Shown: positions 8,851 to 19,358, counted from the stretch's first letter. The stretch: DNA of 64,000 bases from CAVPOO01 sp963707015 (GCA_963707015.1 CAVPOO010000001.1:248001-312000); one strand, 5' to 3'. Notes: generated from the sequence alone by a model not told the origin. Translations and numbers: made by a program.

Positions 8851-9694
8851 TCCACCAAGGCCGGTCGTTGCATGGGCGCCTTAACCAAGTAGGCCCCAAA
8901 GGCCTCAGGAGAGGCGGTCCACCTAACCGCCCCTGTACGCCGTGCGGCGTCGGACATACTGCTGATCGCACCACTCGCAGCATCCTGTGCCCACACAATC
9001 CCCCCTCGATCGGTAATACATCGGCCGTCATCCGCAGGATCTTCACCCATACCAACGAATACAATGGCACCGGTATTTGCCTCACAACGGTTTGCCGCCT
9101 GCATCATTACTTCGGTCCCACAAGGCCGTCGAGACGCGAAATAGATCCGGAGGTGGGTCTCACGACCCGTTGCACTGTCAGTAGGAAACACCGATCTGCC
9201 GAGACCATGTCCACTTCCTCGGAATGGATCGGCTGTGCGTCCTCGGCCGGCGTGACGATCGTTGATATAATACGTTTCCACTGGTCGAGCGGTGATGGCG
9301 CAAAACTTTGCCCCATGTGCTGTGCGTGGATAAAAGCGACCGGCGAATCGGCCGGCAACCACCGCAGGAACGATTTGAACGCCTGCGCCCCCCAGCGATG
9401 CACCGAGCACCTAGGCGGTCGGCGCATCTGCCCGGCATATCGCCTTCCGTAGAAAATAACGGGGCGAAGGATACCTCAAACAGCTCCTGAGATGGTGGAG
9501 CTGCCGAACCCCCATACCACCAAGATCCACGAGCAGGATATCCAGTGATAGCTAAGGTAGCTAGGATGCGCCATCATCGTCAATGTTGCCACTGAACGCG
9601 ACTACTACGCCGTGACTTGCTCAAGAGCTCCCCCGTAGCTAAGCGCATGCCCGTCTCATGGCGACACGCTCAATGCGCACTTCATGCCGAAGCA
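8841..9694 (-). pseudogene. chpB: broken CheB-type methylesterase of the Pil-Chp system
   Basis: Homology to ChpB/CheB is spread over different frames. Near 9590 one frame reads SHGVVVAFSGNIDDDGAS and then hits a stop; LDILLVDLGGMG follows from another frame. The catalytic start VLGASLGG ends at a run of six C on the plus strand (9388-9393), after which the match continues in a second frame as AQAFKSFLRWLPADSPVA and IHAQHMGQSFAP. Around 9110-9125 it returns to the first frame: TGAIVFVGMGEDP, then GGIVWAQDAASGAISSM. At least two frameshifts plus in-frame stops therefore break a gene of about 280 codons. The position between chpA and chpC is the expected one. Residues for the catalytic triad are still readable, so the decay looks fairly recent. 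Confidence 0.8.
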
Positions 9695-12600
9695 TGCACA
9701 TCACCGGTCTGTTTCTCTTCCAATAGCATCTTGATGGTACGCAGCAGATCGCCCTCCTGATAAGGTTTACCGAGATAGCGGTCCACACCGATCTCAATGG
9801 CGCGGTTTCGATGCTTTTCACCGACACGTGAGGTAATCATTATGATCGGTACACTTCGCAATCTCTCGTCATTACGCACGTGTGTGGCAAGCTCATAACC
9901 GTCCATGCGCGGCATCTCGATATCAAGCAACATGATGTCCGGAAGGCTTTCCTGCAGCTTAGCCACTGCATCCACACCATCTTTTGCTGTGACCACGTGC
10001 ATGTCATTTCGTTCCAGCAGTCGCGTGGTGACCTTGCGCACTGTAATTGAATCATCCACTACCATGACCGTTACACGCCGCCGCTCCCTGGGCACATCCT
10101 CAGTCGGTATCCTGCTATTCAGCAGCGGCACATGCGCGCCATGGCGCAGCAGAGCATTCGGATCAAGAATAAGCACCACCCTTCCGTCTCCCAGAATGGT
10201 TGCACCTGAAACGCCTCGCACGGTGCTGATCTGCGCACCAACCGACTTCACCACCGTTTCACGACTGCCCAACAAGGCTTCGACGTGCAGCGCCATACGC
10301 TGATCGCCCGCGCGAACCAGCAGTACCGGCAGGCGATCCGGCGTCTCCCCCACCGGTGGCACACCGAGACCCAGCATGACACCCAGGTGCTTAACCTGAT
10401 AGAGTTTGCCGGCGTACTCGTAGCGCAGATCCGAATGCATATAGAATTCCTGCAACTCCTCTGCGTTCATACGCACAATGCCTTCGATGCTTGATAGTGG
10501 AATGGCATAAATATCTTCGTGTACTTGCACCATTAAGGCTTGGGTTATTGCCACCGTAAAGGGAAGACGAATCGTAAATTCCGCACCTTTGCCTTCCTGT
10601 GAAGCGATATGAAGCGCACCGCCCAGCTGTTTGACCTCGCTGCCAACAACATCCATCCCCACGCCCCGGCCTGCTATCTGCGTTACTTCCTTGGCTGTAC
10701 TGAAGCCTGTTTCCAGTACAAACTGCAGAATATCGTTGTCGCTAAGCTCAACATCATCGGTAAACAAGCCGCGATCACGCGCTTTATCACGAATCGCATC
10801 CAGGCTCATCCCTGCCCCATCGTCCGCTATGCGTATCACCACTTCCGAACCTTCGCGCGCCAGCTTTACATTGATCGTGCCCGACTCAGGTTTGCCTTTT
10901 TGTGTGCGTTCCTTGGGCGCCTCGATGCCGTGCGCGATGGCGTTACGCAGCATGTGTTCAATTGGCGCGATGATACGGTCGATCACGGCACGGTCCATTT
11001 CGCCATCCGCTCCCTCTAGAACCAGTTCCGCTTGCTTGCCCAACTCCTTGCAGGCCTGCCGCACAATGCGGCGCATGCGCGGAGCCAGACCAGAGAAAGG
11101 GACCATACGTGTACGCATCAGCCCTTCCTGAAGCTCTGTATTTACGCGGGATTGTTGCAGAAGTAACGTTTCTGACTCCCGCGTAGTGTTGTCCAGAAGA
11201 CCCTGCAGGCTTACCAGATCACCGATACTTTCCACCAGCGACCGTGACAACTGCTGTAGATGCGAGTAGCGATCCATCTCCAGTGGGTCGAAGCCCTCGT
11301 CGCTTGGGCGCGCGTCCCGTTCATAACGGAACAGAACGTGCGCCTCGGTCTCGATCTCCAGTTTGCGTAGCTGCTCCCGTAAGCGTTCGACGGTCTGCCC
11401 CAGCTCGATGAGGTTGTAGCGGTAGGTACCTATTTGTTGTTCCAGGCGTGACCGGTAGATGCTGATCTCGCCAGCGTAATTGACCATATCATCGAGCAAG
11501 TCGGCACGAATCCGCACGAGTTCCTGAGGACCACGGGTAACAGCTTGATGATCTTCGTTCGCGGATTCAGCGGCTAACGTTGGCTGGTGCCGGTCTGTTG
11601 CCGCCCCGCTTACCGTCGCTAACTCTCCCACCGACTCAGGAACCGGCGGCAGTGACGAGGCCAACGGACGCATCGTATGCTCGACCTCGGTCTCGCAACC
11701 AGCATCACCGCCCAATGCGCCCCGCAGCGCCTCGAGCCGATCGAGAACTCCCTGTGGACTTACCAGAGGAGCGCGATGACGCACGGCTTCAAGCAGGTCG
11801 ACTAAGTGGTCCTGCGCAGTATGCAGGACATCGAACAGCTCCGGGCCAGCGATAACTTGCCCGTCCACAACAGCATTCAGTGCCGATTCGAGCGCATGGC
11901 TTAAATCGCCAAGCGCGGCAATACTCGCCATCCTGGCACCACCCTTGAGCGTATGCAGATCACGCTGCAATCCTGGGATCAGCCCCATATCTTCGGGAGC
12001 GTGGATCCACGTATGCAACCCTTGCTCGAAACTCGCAAGTATTTCAGCACCTTCCTCCAGGAAGACGTCAACCAGTTCTTCATCAAGATCATGGTAGTCA
12101 ATCTGCTGGTAAACCGCGCCGATCTGTGGCAACCCCGTCTCATCTGAGATTGTCTCCGCCGCGTCATTCGCTTCCGCTGGCTTTGCCGCATCAGCTGGAA
12201 TGTTTTCCGACACATCGCCTGGCTCCGCCGGCTCGCCGGAATGGATATCAATAGACTTGCCGACGTGAAGTTCCTGCTCAATCTGCACTTGATTGATCGG
12301 CAGGGCACTGTCACCCACAGAGGCGACATCCATATGCGTCACAACTGCGCCGGCAGGTCTTGCGCTGGCGTCTGGCACTCTGGGGAGCCGAGCGATCCGT
12401 TCGAGCATTTCGGCGTTGTTCGGCCAGGTGTCCGACGACGTCTGTATCTGTCCGATTATGTCCTCCACCGTCGCGGCGGCAGCGAGAAGCACTTCGCGTC
12501 CTTCGGCCTGAATACCTGCTTGATTAGCAAGGCGCTCCTTAACGTACTTCTCTGCAGCTTCTCCAATCTCCGCGATCACATTCACGTTTGCCTGGTAAGC

Positions 12601-15408
12601 ACTGCCACGCAGAGTATGCAGCGCACGAGCCAGTTCCTCACTGACCGGGATCTCCGCTTCGTCAGCGCCATGCTCTAGACACCCACGTACCGTCGCGAGA
12701 TGGACTCGCGTCTCTGCAACAAAGATGTCCATAAGCACCGGATCAACGCCGTCGACACCATGCTCGCTATTGCCGGTGGTCGCTGAAACCTGCGTCTCTA
12801 TATCGCTGCTGTTTTCCGTCTGGTCATCTGTGCTGAAATGCTCGGGTTCCGCCGATGCTACGGAGGTATCTTCGCCAAGACCTGCGGCCTGAGCATTGAT
12901 CATGAGTTCGAGAATGTTCGCTTGCCGCGTTCCAGAACGAATCTCTTCGATCAATTTGGGAAGAGCGTCAACCGCTTGACCGAGCAGATCACAGACGGCA
13001 TCGCTACGATTGACTGTTCCGTCGATTATCCGGTTCAACATATTCTCGAACGCCCAGGCAAACTCGCCAATGCGCATAGCACCGACCAGCCGGCCACTAC
13101 CCTTGAGCGTGTGCCAAGAACGGCGCATGGTACCCAGGGACTCCTTGTCCTCAGGATCGCTGTACCACTTCGGAAACTCTTCCGAAAGCTTGCCCCCCTC
13201 TTCCTCGGCTTCTTCCAGGAAAATCTCCAGAATCTCCTCGTCAACCTCACCTTCAAGTATCGAGTAGCCGCCATCTTCCGCATCCAATCCGCAATTTGCA
13301 TCAGTGGGGGCGTATTCGACCGACCCGGACTGCGTCTCCTGTTCATGTATCTCTGCACCACCGGGCGCGGTACTGTCTTCTACGGCCTCAGCAGCGTCTT
13401 TCACCGTTGCTGTAACGTCGACATCGGAAATTACCTCATCAGTCGCATGGCCGTCGCTGAGACCGTCAAGTACCGCGACCTCGGTTGCCGAATCAAGGGT
13501 ACCCTCATAAGCCATGTCAGCCGCTGGCTCGAGGTAATCGGTCCCATCGCCGCTAGCCTGCTCCCTACCCACCGACACAGCTGCTCCTTCAGTGGCTTCG
13601 CTACTGTCGGCCAACTCTGTCGCAGCATCATGGGGCGGCTGTACTTCGGCACCCATCCCGTCATCGCCCGGCTCCCCTGACAATGAAGACTCGGCGGCAC
13701 CCGAACCCTCCCGTGGGTAACCGAGCCGTCCTACACGATCATCTGCGACCTCCAATACGGACTCACTGAGCACCCGGCTCTCGCACAGGTTTTCCAGATA
13801 GTACTCTAGGCTGGATATGGCGTCGGCCAAGTAATCAAGTGACTCTCGATCAGGAGTGACACGCTCTGACAGAAGGTCCGTCACAAGGTACCTTGAAACA
13901 GAGTCAATCAGATCGGCCGCCCGCAATTCCGACAGCAACAGCAATCCTCCTTTAATCTGATTGAGTAATTGGGGAACGGTTGTCAACCGATCAAAATCAA
14001 TTGCCTCGATGGCAAAGCCAACAATCGCATCCTTTGCTAGCGCGAGATCGCGCAGTGCCTCTTCGGCGACCACAGCCCGCAGATGCTCCAGTTCGGCTCC
14101 CTGAAGCCCCAGCCCTCCCGATGTATCCGCCGTACGCGACATCGTGCTAGAGAGTCCAACACCGCTACTCGACAACCCATCGAGAGACGCCTCTACAACC
14201 AACAGGCTACTAGCGAGATCCATGAACTCGGACTCATCCACTTCACGGCCGGTATCCGTTAGTTCACCAACAAACTCCACGTGTGCGAGCACCGTTTCCC
14301 GCAAATCGCCGAGCCCCACCATGCCAAGCGTATCTGCTATGCGACGCAATAAGTCTACGGACGGGCGAAGGTCTGCCGACACTTTGCCTTCACTACGACT
14401 AAAGAGATCAAGGCTGTCCTTCACGCGCGCAATGTCTTCCTTGATAGCTGTTGAAACCGTCGCCATCAGTTCCGCGTTATGACCGTGAAGGCTCTGGCGC
14501 GCTTCTTCGATCTCGTTTTCGGCCGGCAACAGGCCCTCGAGACCATAGACCTCCTTTATCGCATCGACCTGGGGATTGCCCCCCGTCGCGCGCCCGACAT
14601 AGAAAAGCAAATTCTTAAGCAGATCCAGAGATGGCTCTACCGCCAGGGCCTCTTCGCCCTCTTCAAGCAATCGTTTGATCTGCCGGTCCACCTGCCCGAG
14701 CAGCAGGCGGGTTGCCATGCTGGGCTCGAGCAGGTCGTGTATTAGGGCCTGGATAAGCCCGCCACTTGCCCACCACAACCGGCTTACGGGTTCAAAACGC
14801 GAGACGTGCTGGAGTCGCTCGACCACTTCACACATTTGTCGTAGGGCATCGCCCGCATCTGGGTCACGGTACCATGCCAGTAGTGCCAGCTGATACTGGT
14901 GTCGCAGCGCGCGCCCAAGCGTCATCAGTTCACAATCAGGCTCGTGGCACGCACGCACAGCCGTCGGTAGTGGACGCGACAAGTCAGGCTGGAACAGCGC
15001 ATTCTCTGACAGGAGATTCTCTCCGCGCACTGCCCTCAGATCATTGAGTAACGGTAGCAAGACCAGAGGAACGTCGCTATGTCCTCGTATCAGGCGATCC
15101 AGATAATCCGGAAGCTGCAACAGCGACCGCATGAGAATTTCATCGGCCGCCTGAACTTGGGCGACCTTTTGATCGGCAAGTCCTTGAATGAGAGCCTCCA
15201 TCTCCTCAGCAAGCAACGCAGCGCCATGAAGCTGAACCATGCGCAGTGTGCCCGTCACCTGATGGAGATGCTGTGCGCATTCCCCGAGCGATACCTTATC
15301 GTCGGGCTGCTCAACATGGGCTTCGAGCGCGTGCCGCGCCTGGGTAAGCGTTTCGTCAAGCTCACGCTTTAACCACTTTAGTGTATTAAAATCGATGGCT
15401 TCGTTCAT
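9682..15408 (-). CDS. chpA: ChpA/PilL-type hybrid histidine kinase of the Pil-Chp system
   Basis: A 1908-residue CheA-like kinase that phosphorylates the pilus response regulators. Domains in order: an N-terminal HPt-like segment (LHQVTGTLRM near residue 50); a degenerate middle region; three canonical HPt motifs, HTLKGSGRL (about 765), HTLRGSA (about 930) and HTLKGGARM (about 1150); a dimerisation segment; the HATPase core with EHMLRNAIAHG (about 1485), IRIADDGAGM and GRGVGMDVV; a CheW domain (about 1610-1740); and a C-terminal receiver with VMVVDDSITVRK and MLLDIEMPRMDGYE (about 1780-1900). The start at 15408 (MNEAIDFNTLKW) has a GAAGGAA ribosome site; the upstream extension overlaps pilK remains and is not used. 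The very acidic linker between about 620 and 740 is typical of ChpA. Confidence 0.95.
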   Translation of the reverse strand: MNEAIDFNTLKWLKRELDETLTQARHALEAHVEQPDDKVSLGECAQHLHQVTGTLRMVQLHGAALLAEEMEALIQGLADQKVAQVQAADEILMRSLLQLPDYLDRLIRGHSDVPLVLLPLLNDLRAVRGENLLSENALFQPDLSRPLPTAVRACHEPDCELMTLGRALRHQYQLALLAWYRDPDAGDALRQMCEVVERLQHVSRFEPVSRLWWASGGLIQALIHDLLEPSMATRLLLGQVDRQIKRLLEEGEEALAVEPSLDLLKNLLFYVGRATGGNPQVDAIKEVYGLEGLLPAENEIEEARQSLHGHNAELMATVSTAIKEDIARVKDSLDLFSRSEGKVSADLRPSVDLLRRIADTLGMVGLGDLRETVLAHVEFVGELTDTGREVDESEFMDLASSLLVVEASLDGLSSSGVGLSSTMSRTADTSGGLGLQGAELEHLRAVVAEEALRDLALAKDAIVGFAIEAIDFDRLTTVPQLLNQIKGGLLLLSELRAADLIDSVSRYLVTDLLSERVTPDRESLDYLADAISSLEYYLENLCESRVLSESVLEVADDRVGRLGYPREGSGAAESSLSGEPGDDGMGAEVQPPHDAATELADSSEATEGAAVSVGREQASGDGTDYLEPAADMAYEGTLDSATEVAVLDGLSDGHATDEVISDVDVTATVKDAAEAVEDSTAPGGAEIHEQETQSGSVEYAPTDANCGLDAEDGGYSILEGEVDEEILEIFLEEAEEEGGKLSEEFPKWYSDPEDKESLGTMRRSWHTLKGSGRLVGAMRIGEFAWAFENMLNRIIDGTVNRSDAVCDLLGQAVDALPKLIEEIRSGTRQANILELMINAQAAGLGEDTSVASAEPEHFSTDDQTENSSDIETQVSATTGNSEHGVDGVDPVLMDIFVAETRVHLATVRGCLEHGADEAEIPVSEELARALHTLRGSAYQANVNVIAEIGEAAEKYVKERLANQAGIQAEGREVLLAAAATVEDIIGQIQTSSDTWPNNAEMLERIARLPRVPDASARPAGAVVTHMDVASVGDSALPINQVQIEQELHVGKSIDIHSGEPAEPGDVSENIPADAAKPAEANDAAETISDETGLPQIGAVYQQIDYHDLDEELVDVFLEEGAEILASFEQGLHTWIHAPEDMGLIPGLQRDLHTLKGGARMASIAALGDLSHALESALNAVVDGQVIAGPELFDVLHTAQDHLVDLLEAVRHRAPLVSPQGVLDRLEALRGALGGDAGCETEVEHTMRPLASSLPPVPESVGELATVSGAATDRHQPTLAAESANEDHQAVTRGPQELVRIRADLLDDMVNYAGEISIYRSRLEQQIGTYRYNLIELGQTVERLREQLRKLEIETEAHVLFRYERDARPSDEGFDPLEMDRYSHLQQLSRSLVESIGDLVSLQGLLDNTTRESETLLLQQSRVNTELQEGLMRTRMVPFSGLAPRMRRIVRQACKELGKQAELVLEGADGEMDRAVIDRIIAPIEHMLRNAIAHGIEAPKERTQKGKPESGTINVKLAREGSEVVIRIADDGAGMSLDAIRDKARDRGLFTDDVELSDNDILQFVLETGFSTAKEVTQIAGRGVGMDVVGSEVKQLGGALHIASQEGKGAEFTIRLPFTVAITQALMVQVHEDIYAIPLSSIEGIVRMNAEELQEFYMHSDLRYEYAGKLYQVKHLGVMLGLGVPPVGETPDRLPVLLVRAGDQRMALHVEALLGSRETVVKSVGAQISTVRGVSGATILGDGRVVLILDPNALLRHGAHVPLLNSRIPTEDVPRERRRVTVMVVDDSITVRKVTTRLLERNDMHVVTAKDGVDAVAKLQESLPDIMLLDIEMPRMDGYELATHVRNDERLRSVPIIMITSRVGEKHRNRAIEIGVDRYLGKPYQEGDLLRTIKMLLEEKQTGDVHASA

Positions 15409-16102
15409 GCTTGTTCCTTCGCCGTTTTGGTGCACGGGTTTTGCCGCAGACAGGTGAGTGTACCCGGCCGACGGACCCACACCATATCCAGGTGTGACGA
15501 AATCCCCACATCGCTCTTTCCCCGCATGGTGAGCCCGCCTGGCACAAGACATTCTGCCGGCATCCTCACGACTGTCATTGGTTGCGGTCGTGCGATGTCG
15601 ACAAATGTGTTTTGGCAGAAACTCATATCCAGGTCTTCCGTGGAAAGGTGCTCGAGATCAGCAGCGTAGAACTGCAAAACACGGACTCGACGCCGCAAAC
15701 CATGGACAATCTCAAACCGGAGCGCCAAGCGCGCAATCTAGTACCCTTTGTTTTCTCCTTGAGTCTGTTCGGGCGATACATATTTTTGACAAAGTCGCGC
15801 GAAGCCTTATCCCTGAAGGATGCTCCCACGTGAACTGTGACGCCGCTTGTTGGACGCTGCCACTCAGACCATACCTTCCTGCCAGAGTCAAGATGTTCAG
15901 AGTAGTTTCGACAGATCTGGGGACTCAGAGTTCGCATGCGTGATCGCAAGGTTGTTGCCAGACAACGTTTTCGGTCTCCCGAAATCACTATGCTGCTTGG
16001 TTGCTCAAGACGGCGCTGCCAGGACGCGCGTTCCCCATCATCCAGAGCGGCAGACCACTCCCCTCGGACGATATCCGTGCGGACACCCTTCCTGCGGTAC
16101 AT
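15405..16102 (-). pseudogene. pilK: broken CheR-type methyltransferase of the Pil-Chp system
   Basis: Occupies the pilK slot between pilJ and chpA. From the ATG at 16102 the first frame shows CheR N-terminal features (IVISGDRKRCLATTLRSRMR, YSEHLDSGRKVWSEWQR, then VTVHVGASFRDKASRDFV, where intact family members read VTVHETxFFR). After about residue 120 the conserved SAM-binding Gly-rich/GEE segment is missing. The match resumes in another frame (stop at 15405) as VLQFYAADLEHLSTEDLDM, SFCQN and LVPGGLTMRGKS, the C-terminal part of CheR. About 80 residues that normally separate these blocks are absent, so there is an internal deletion as well as a frame change. A functional methyltransferase is not possible from this locus. 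Confidence 0.82.
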
Positions 16103-16143
16103 ATCCGCTTCCGCCTTCTCGATGAGATTCCTAGTGACCTGAT

Positions 16144-18162
16144 TTATTCTGGGAGCGTGAATCCGGCTACAGACTTGCGGAGGCCGCCCGCCAGCTTGCT
16201 TAGGTTACCAATCGATGACGCTGTCTCGTTGGTAGCAGCGTTGGTCTGGGTTGTAATCTCCTGGATCGCATTCATGGTGTCGGAGATATTCGCCGCCGCC
16301 GCGGATTGCTGGCTCGCAGAATTGGAGATATTGTCGACGAGCTCTGCGAGTCGCGTGGAGACGTTCACAATCTCGTCCAACGCATCGCCGGCATCCTCTG
16401 CAAGATGGGCCCCGTTTACCACGCCGGCTGTACTCTGTTCCATCGAGATGACGGCCTCATTGGTATCGGTCTGAATTGTCTTGACCAGTGCCTCGATCTG
16501 TTTCGTCGCGTTTGCTGACCGCTCTGCAAGCCGTTGCACCTCGTCCGCAACCACCGCAAAGCCTCGGCCTGCCTCACCGGCCATCGCTGCCTGGATAGCA
16601 GCATTCAAAGCAAGAATATTTGTCTGCTCGGCGATATCGTTAATAAGTTCAACGATATCGCCAATTTCCTGCGAACTCTCACCGAGCCGCTTAATACGCT
16701 TCGAGGTTTCCTGGATCTGTTCCCGAATGCTGTCCATGCCCTCAATCGTACGCCGCACCGTCTTACCGCCTTTATTCGCAATCTCGACCGCTTTGTGGGC
16801 GACCTCTGTCGATTCCCGCGCGTTCTGCGAGACCTCATCAATCGAGCTCGCCATCTCATTGATCGCAGTACTTGCAGATGTAATCTGCTCGGCCTGGTTA
16901 GAGCTTGCATTAGCCAGGCTCACAGCTGTCCGTTTAGTCTGTTCTGCTGCGTGCGATACCTGCTCGGACGTTTTGTTAATCGTTTCCACCACTTCGCGAA
17001 TTGCATCGATGGTATAATTTATCGAGTCAGCAATGGCACCTGTAAAATCTTCTGTTACTGTCGCATACCGCGTCAGGTCCCCATCCGACAGGTTTCCCAT
17101 CTCGTCCAACAGACGGAGAATTGCCTCCTGGTTCTTCCGATTGGTTTCTTCTGCAGCACGGCCACGCTGACGCGCGTCGTCGACCAGCGCATAACCCAGC
17201 CAAAACAGGAAGAACAGCCCAAGAACGCCAGCAACATACGCGTGTTCGATCCTTACAGCACGGCGACTGGCGGCGGTCTGGTAGGCGGACTGCAAATCTG
17301 CACTAGCATCGAACATACTGTCACTCGTTTGTGAGAGCCGCGCCGCAGCCTGTTGAATGGCAATCAGATCCTCTGAAGTTCCCAGAATCTCACCAACATA
17401 GTCGGCAACAACCTTGAACAGCATCGAGCCGTCAAAAAGCTTAGCCTGGATAGCCTTGTCTTTTATCTTAGCGACGGTAGTGTTGCCACGAACCATCCCT
17501 TCTAGCGCGACACCGTATTCTTCAACATCATGCACAAACACTTCGGTTGCCGTTTCGGTATTCTTCCCAGTCAATACCTGGTTAACGTTATTCACGATAC
17601 GCTGGCTCAACATCAACTGGCGGCTGGCGATACTTACCAGCTTGGGCGACGAGTTCTTAGCAACAAGGATGTTGACGATCTCTTCCGAGTTCGCGACAAG
17701 CTGAGGCATCACCTCGTTTATCGCCGCGACCGCTTCCGTCAGAAACAGGACCATCTCCTTGCCAGCCAGAACCATATCGACATCGGTGCTGTAGCGTTCC
17801 CATATACTCTGGACCTGTGATAACGATTCCGCCAATGCCTCATCACTCTGTGGCAAAGCGATTGCCGTGTTTCCTTTGGCAAGGTATTCGAGTGTTTCAG
17901 CGAAGCGGCTGCGGTCTATCGCGAGTTGTTCGAAGGCCACCGCGTCACCGCCAGATGCAGCCAAAGCAAGTTTGGCGATATGCTGGGACAGCACTTGCTC
18001 TTCACTGGTCAGGTTGACATATGTCTGGTCGTATTCCGCCTGTTGACCAACGTAAATGAAAGTTCCGAAGCTCGCGGCAGCGGAGACCATCAAACCAACA
18101 ACAAGGTAAATAAGCCGCTTACTTGCGCCTTTCCTGGCTGCTCCTGCTTGTCGTGCACTCAT
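16144..18162 (-). CDS. pilJ: PilJ-type methyl-accepting chemoreceptor
   Basis: The 672-residue inner-membrane receptor of the Pil-Chp system. One transmembrane helix lies near 16-37 and a second near 305-325. They flank a periplasmic region of two PilJ-type helical modules, the second containing ASRQLMLSQRIVNNVNQVL. The cytoplasmic part ends in a methyl-accepting signalling domain whose conserved hairpin tip reads DIAEQTNILALNAAIQAAM. AGGAG sits 8 bases before the ATG. Because the neighbouring methyltransferase and methylesterase are both broken, this receptor probably cannot be adapted by the usual local enzymes. Type IV pilus-dependent surface sensing is the known role in Pseudomonas. Confidence 0.95.
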   Translation of the reverse strand: MSARQAGAARKGASKRLIYLVVGLMVSAAASFGTFIYVGQQAEYDQTYVNLTSEEQVLSQHIAKLALAASGGDAVAFEQLAIDRSRFAETLEYLAKGNTAIALPQSDEALAESLSQVQSIWERYSTDVDMVLAGKEMVLFLTEAVAAINEVMPQLVANSEEIVNILVAKNSSPKLVSIASRQLMLSQRIVNNVNQVLTGKNTETATEVFVHDVEEYGVALEGMVRGNTTVAKIKDKAIQAKLFDGSMLFKVVADYVGEILGTSEDLIAIQQAAARLSQTSDSMFDASADLQSAYQTAASRRAVRIEHAYVAGVLGLFFLFWLGYALVDDARQRGRAAEETNRKNQEAILRLLDEMGNLSDGDLTRYATVTEDFTGAIADSINYTIDAIREVVETINKTSEQVSHAAEQTKRTAVSLANASSNQAEQITSASTAINEMASSIDEVSQNARESTEVAHKAVEIANKGGKTVRRTIEGMDSIREQIQETSKRIKRLGESSQEIGDIVELINDIAEQTNILALNAAIQAAMAGEAGRGFAVVADEVQRLAERSANATKQIEALVKTIQTDTNEAVISMEQSTAGVVNGAHLAEDAGDALDEIVNVSTRLAELVDNISNSASQQSAAAANISDTMNAIQEITTQTNAATNETASSIGNLSKLAGGLRKSVAGFTLPE

Positions 18163-18269
18163 CGCTGTTTCTCCTGACCCTGTTGAGTCCCGTTACAAAA
18201 TACGTATTGGGTATACCCCTTCATTCAAACGCAAAACCTGTCTTTCCATGCTCGGTCGAAGAACATCGC

Positions 18270-18815
18270 TCAGACAGCTGCTTGCATAAACTGCGGGCTT
18301 TCTACCAGCGCACGCGTGCTGAAGACAGCCCAGTTCTGGTCGCCCGACCGGAAGCCAAAACTCAGATACGGCGCGAACGCTTCGTCATCAATTGATGTGA
18401 CATCTGTTCGCTCCTCACTAAGAAAGTGTCGCAGCCCCAGGACCTCATCGACAACGAGTCCCGACAGAACGCCGTTGCAGTCAATAACCAAGACCCGTGT
18501 CAAACGAGTTGGAGTCGCCACTCGGCCCTTGAGATAGTCGTGCAGGTCCATTATGGGGAGCAGGTTGCCACGCACGTTCGCAATGCCCCTCACCCAACTC
18601 TTGGCGCCTGGCACCTTAGAGACACCGGGATAGGTCAATATCTCGATCACCTCGCCAAGCGGCGCGACGAGACGATACTTTCCGAGGCGAAAACCTATTC
18701 CCAGCCAATCGTCCTTGACCTCAATCTGCCGTGGAAGTTCGCGCGCGTGGGTGCGCCAACGCTGCTCAAGTTCCACCAGCACTTCCACTGGAGTTTTTGC
18801 GTGCGATACCTCCAT
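18270..18815 (-). CDS. pilI: PilI, CheW-like adaptor
   Basis: A 181-residue CheW-domain protein linking the PilJ receptor to the ChpA kinase. The core reads LGIGFRLGKYRLVAPLGEVI, then KSWVRGIANVRGNLLPIMDL (about 90-110), the CheW NVRG motif, and VDEVLGLRHF. A 40-residue N-terminal extension before the CheW fold is normal for PilI. It sits between pilH (30 bases upstream) and pilJ (107 bases downstream) and is intact. Confidence 0.94.
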   Translation of the reverse strand: MEVSHAKTPVEVLVELEQRWRTHARELPRQIEVKDDWLGIGFRLGKYRLVAPLGEVIEILTYPGVSKVPGAKSWVRGIANVRGNLLPIMDLHDYLKGRVATPTRLTRVLVIDCNGVLSGLVVDEVLGLRHFLSEERTDVTSIDDEAFAPYLSFGFRSGDQNWAVFSTRALVESPQFMQAAV

Positions 18816-18845
18816 TTCGTGTGGATCTCCCTATTTGGATACAGT

Positions 18846-19211
18846 CTAGACGCTCAACGCTTCCTTGACCTTTCCGATCAAATCGCCTTCAGTTACCGGT
18901 TTTGTAATGTAACCCTTCGCACCTTGCCTAAGGCCCCATACCCGGTCCGTTTCTTGGTCTTTGGTCGTGCAGATGATGACCGGGATAGCTCCCGTCTCCG
19001 CACCATTAGTCAGCTGGCGGGTCGCCTGGAATCCGTTCAGACCGGGCATCACGACATCCATCAGCACCAGGTCCGGCAACTCTTGCCTGGCTTTCTCAAT
19101 CCCTTCTTCTCCGCTGCTCGCTGTCAGAACGTTGTAACCGTTCTTTTCCAGTATGCTCTTCAGCACATGCACCTCCGTGGGAGAATCATCAACGATCAAG
19201 ATGCAAGCCAT
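18846..19211 (-). CDS. pilH: PilH, single-domain response regulator
   Basis: A 121-residue CheY-like receiver with all expected residues: the acidic pair in ILIVDDSPTE, phospho-acceptor Asp in LPDLVLMDVVMPGLNGF (about 52), the Thr in VIICTTKD and Lys in YITKPVTE. In Pseudomonas, PilH counteracts PilG and helps pilus retraction. A good AAAGGAG ribosome site precedes the ATG. The gap of 147 bases to pilG is longer than elsewhere in the cluster. Confidence 0.94.
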   Translation of the reverse strand: MACILIVDDSPTEVHVLKSILEKNGYNVLTASSGEEGIEKARQELPDLVLMDVVMPGLNGFQATRQLTNGAETGAIPVIICTTKDQETDRVWGLRQGAKGYITKPVTEGDLIGKVKEALSV

Positions 19212-19358
19212 GTTTTGTCTCCTTTGAACTGACCTTAAACACCAGATTTATCCGACCCGCGTTCCTCAATACGAATCAGCTTGGTTACCAACCAGCCTGC
19301 TGGCGCCGGCGACAAGAACGGGATAAGCCCCGTACTTCAACGTCACCGGCGTTTTTCT

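Noticed and set aside
8693..9085. A 130-codon minus-strand frame overlapping chpB and chpC.
   Set aside because: It lacks any recognisable domain and is a third frame through the chpB remains and the start of chpC.
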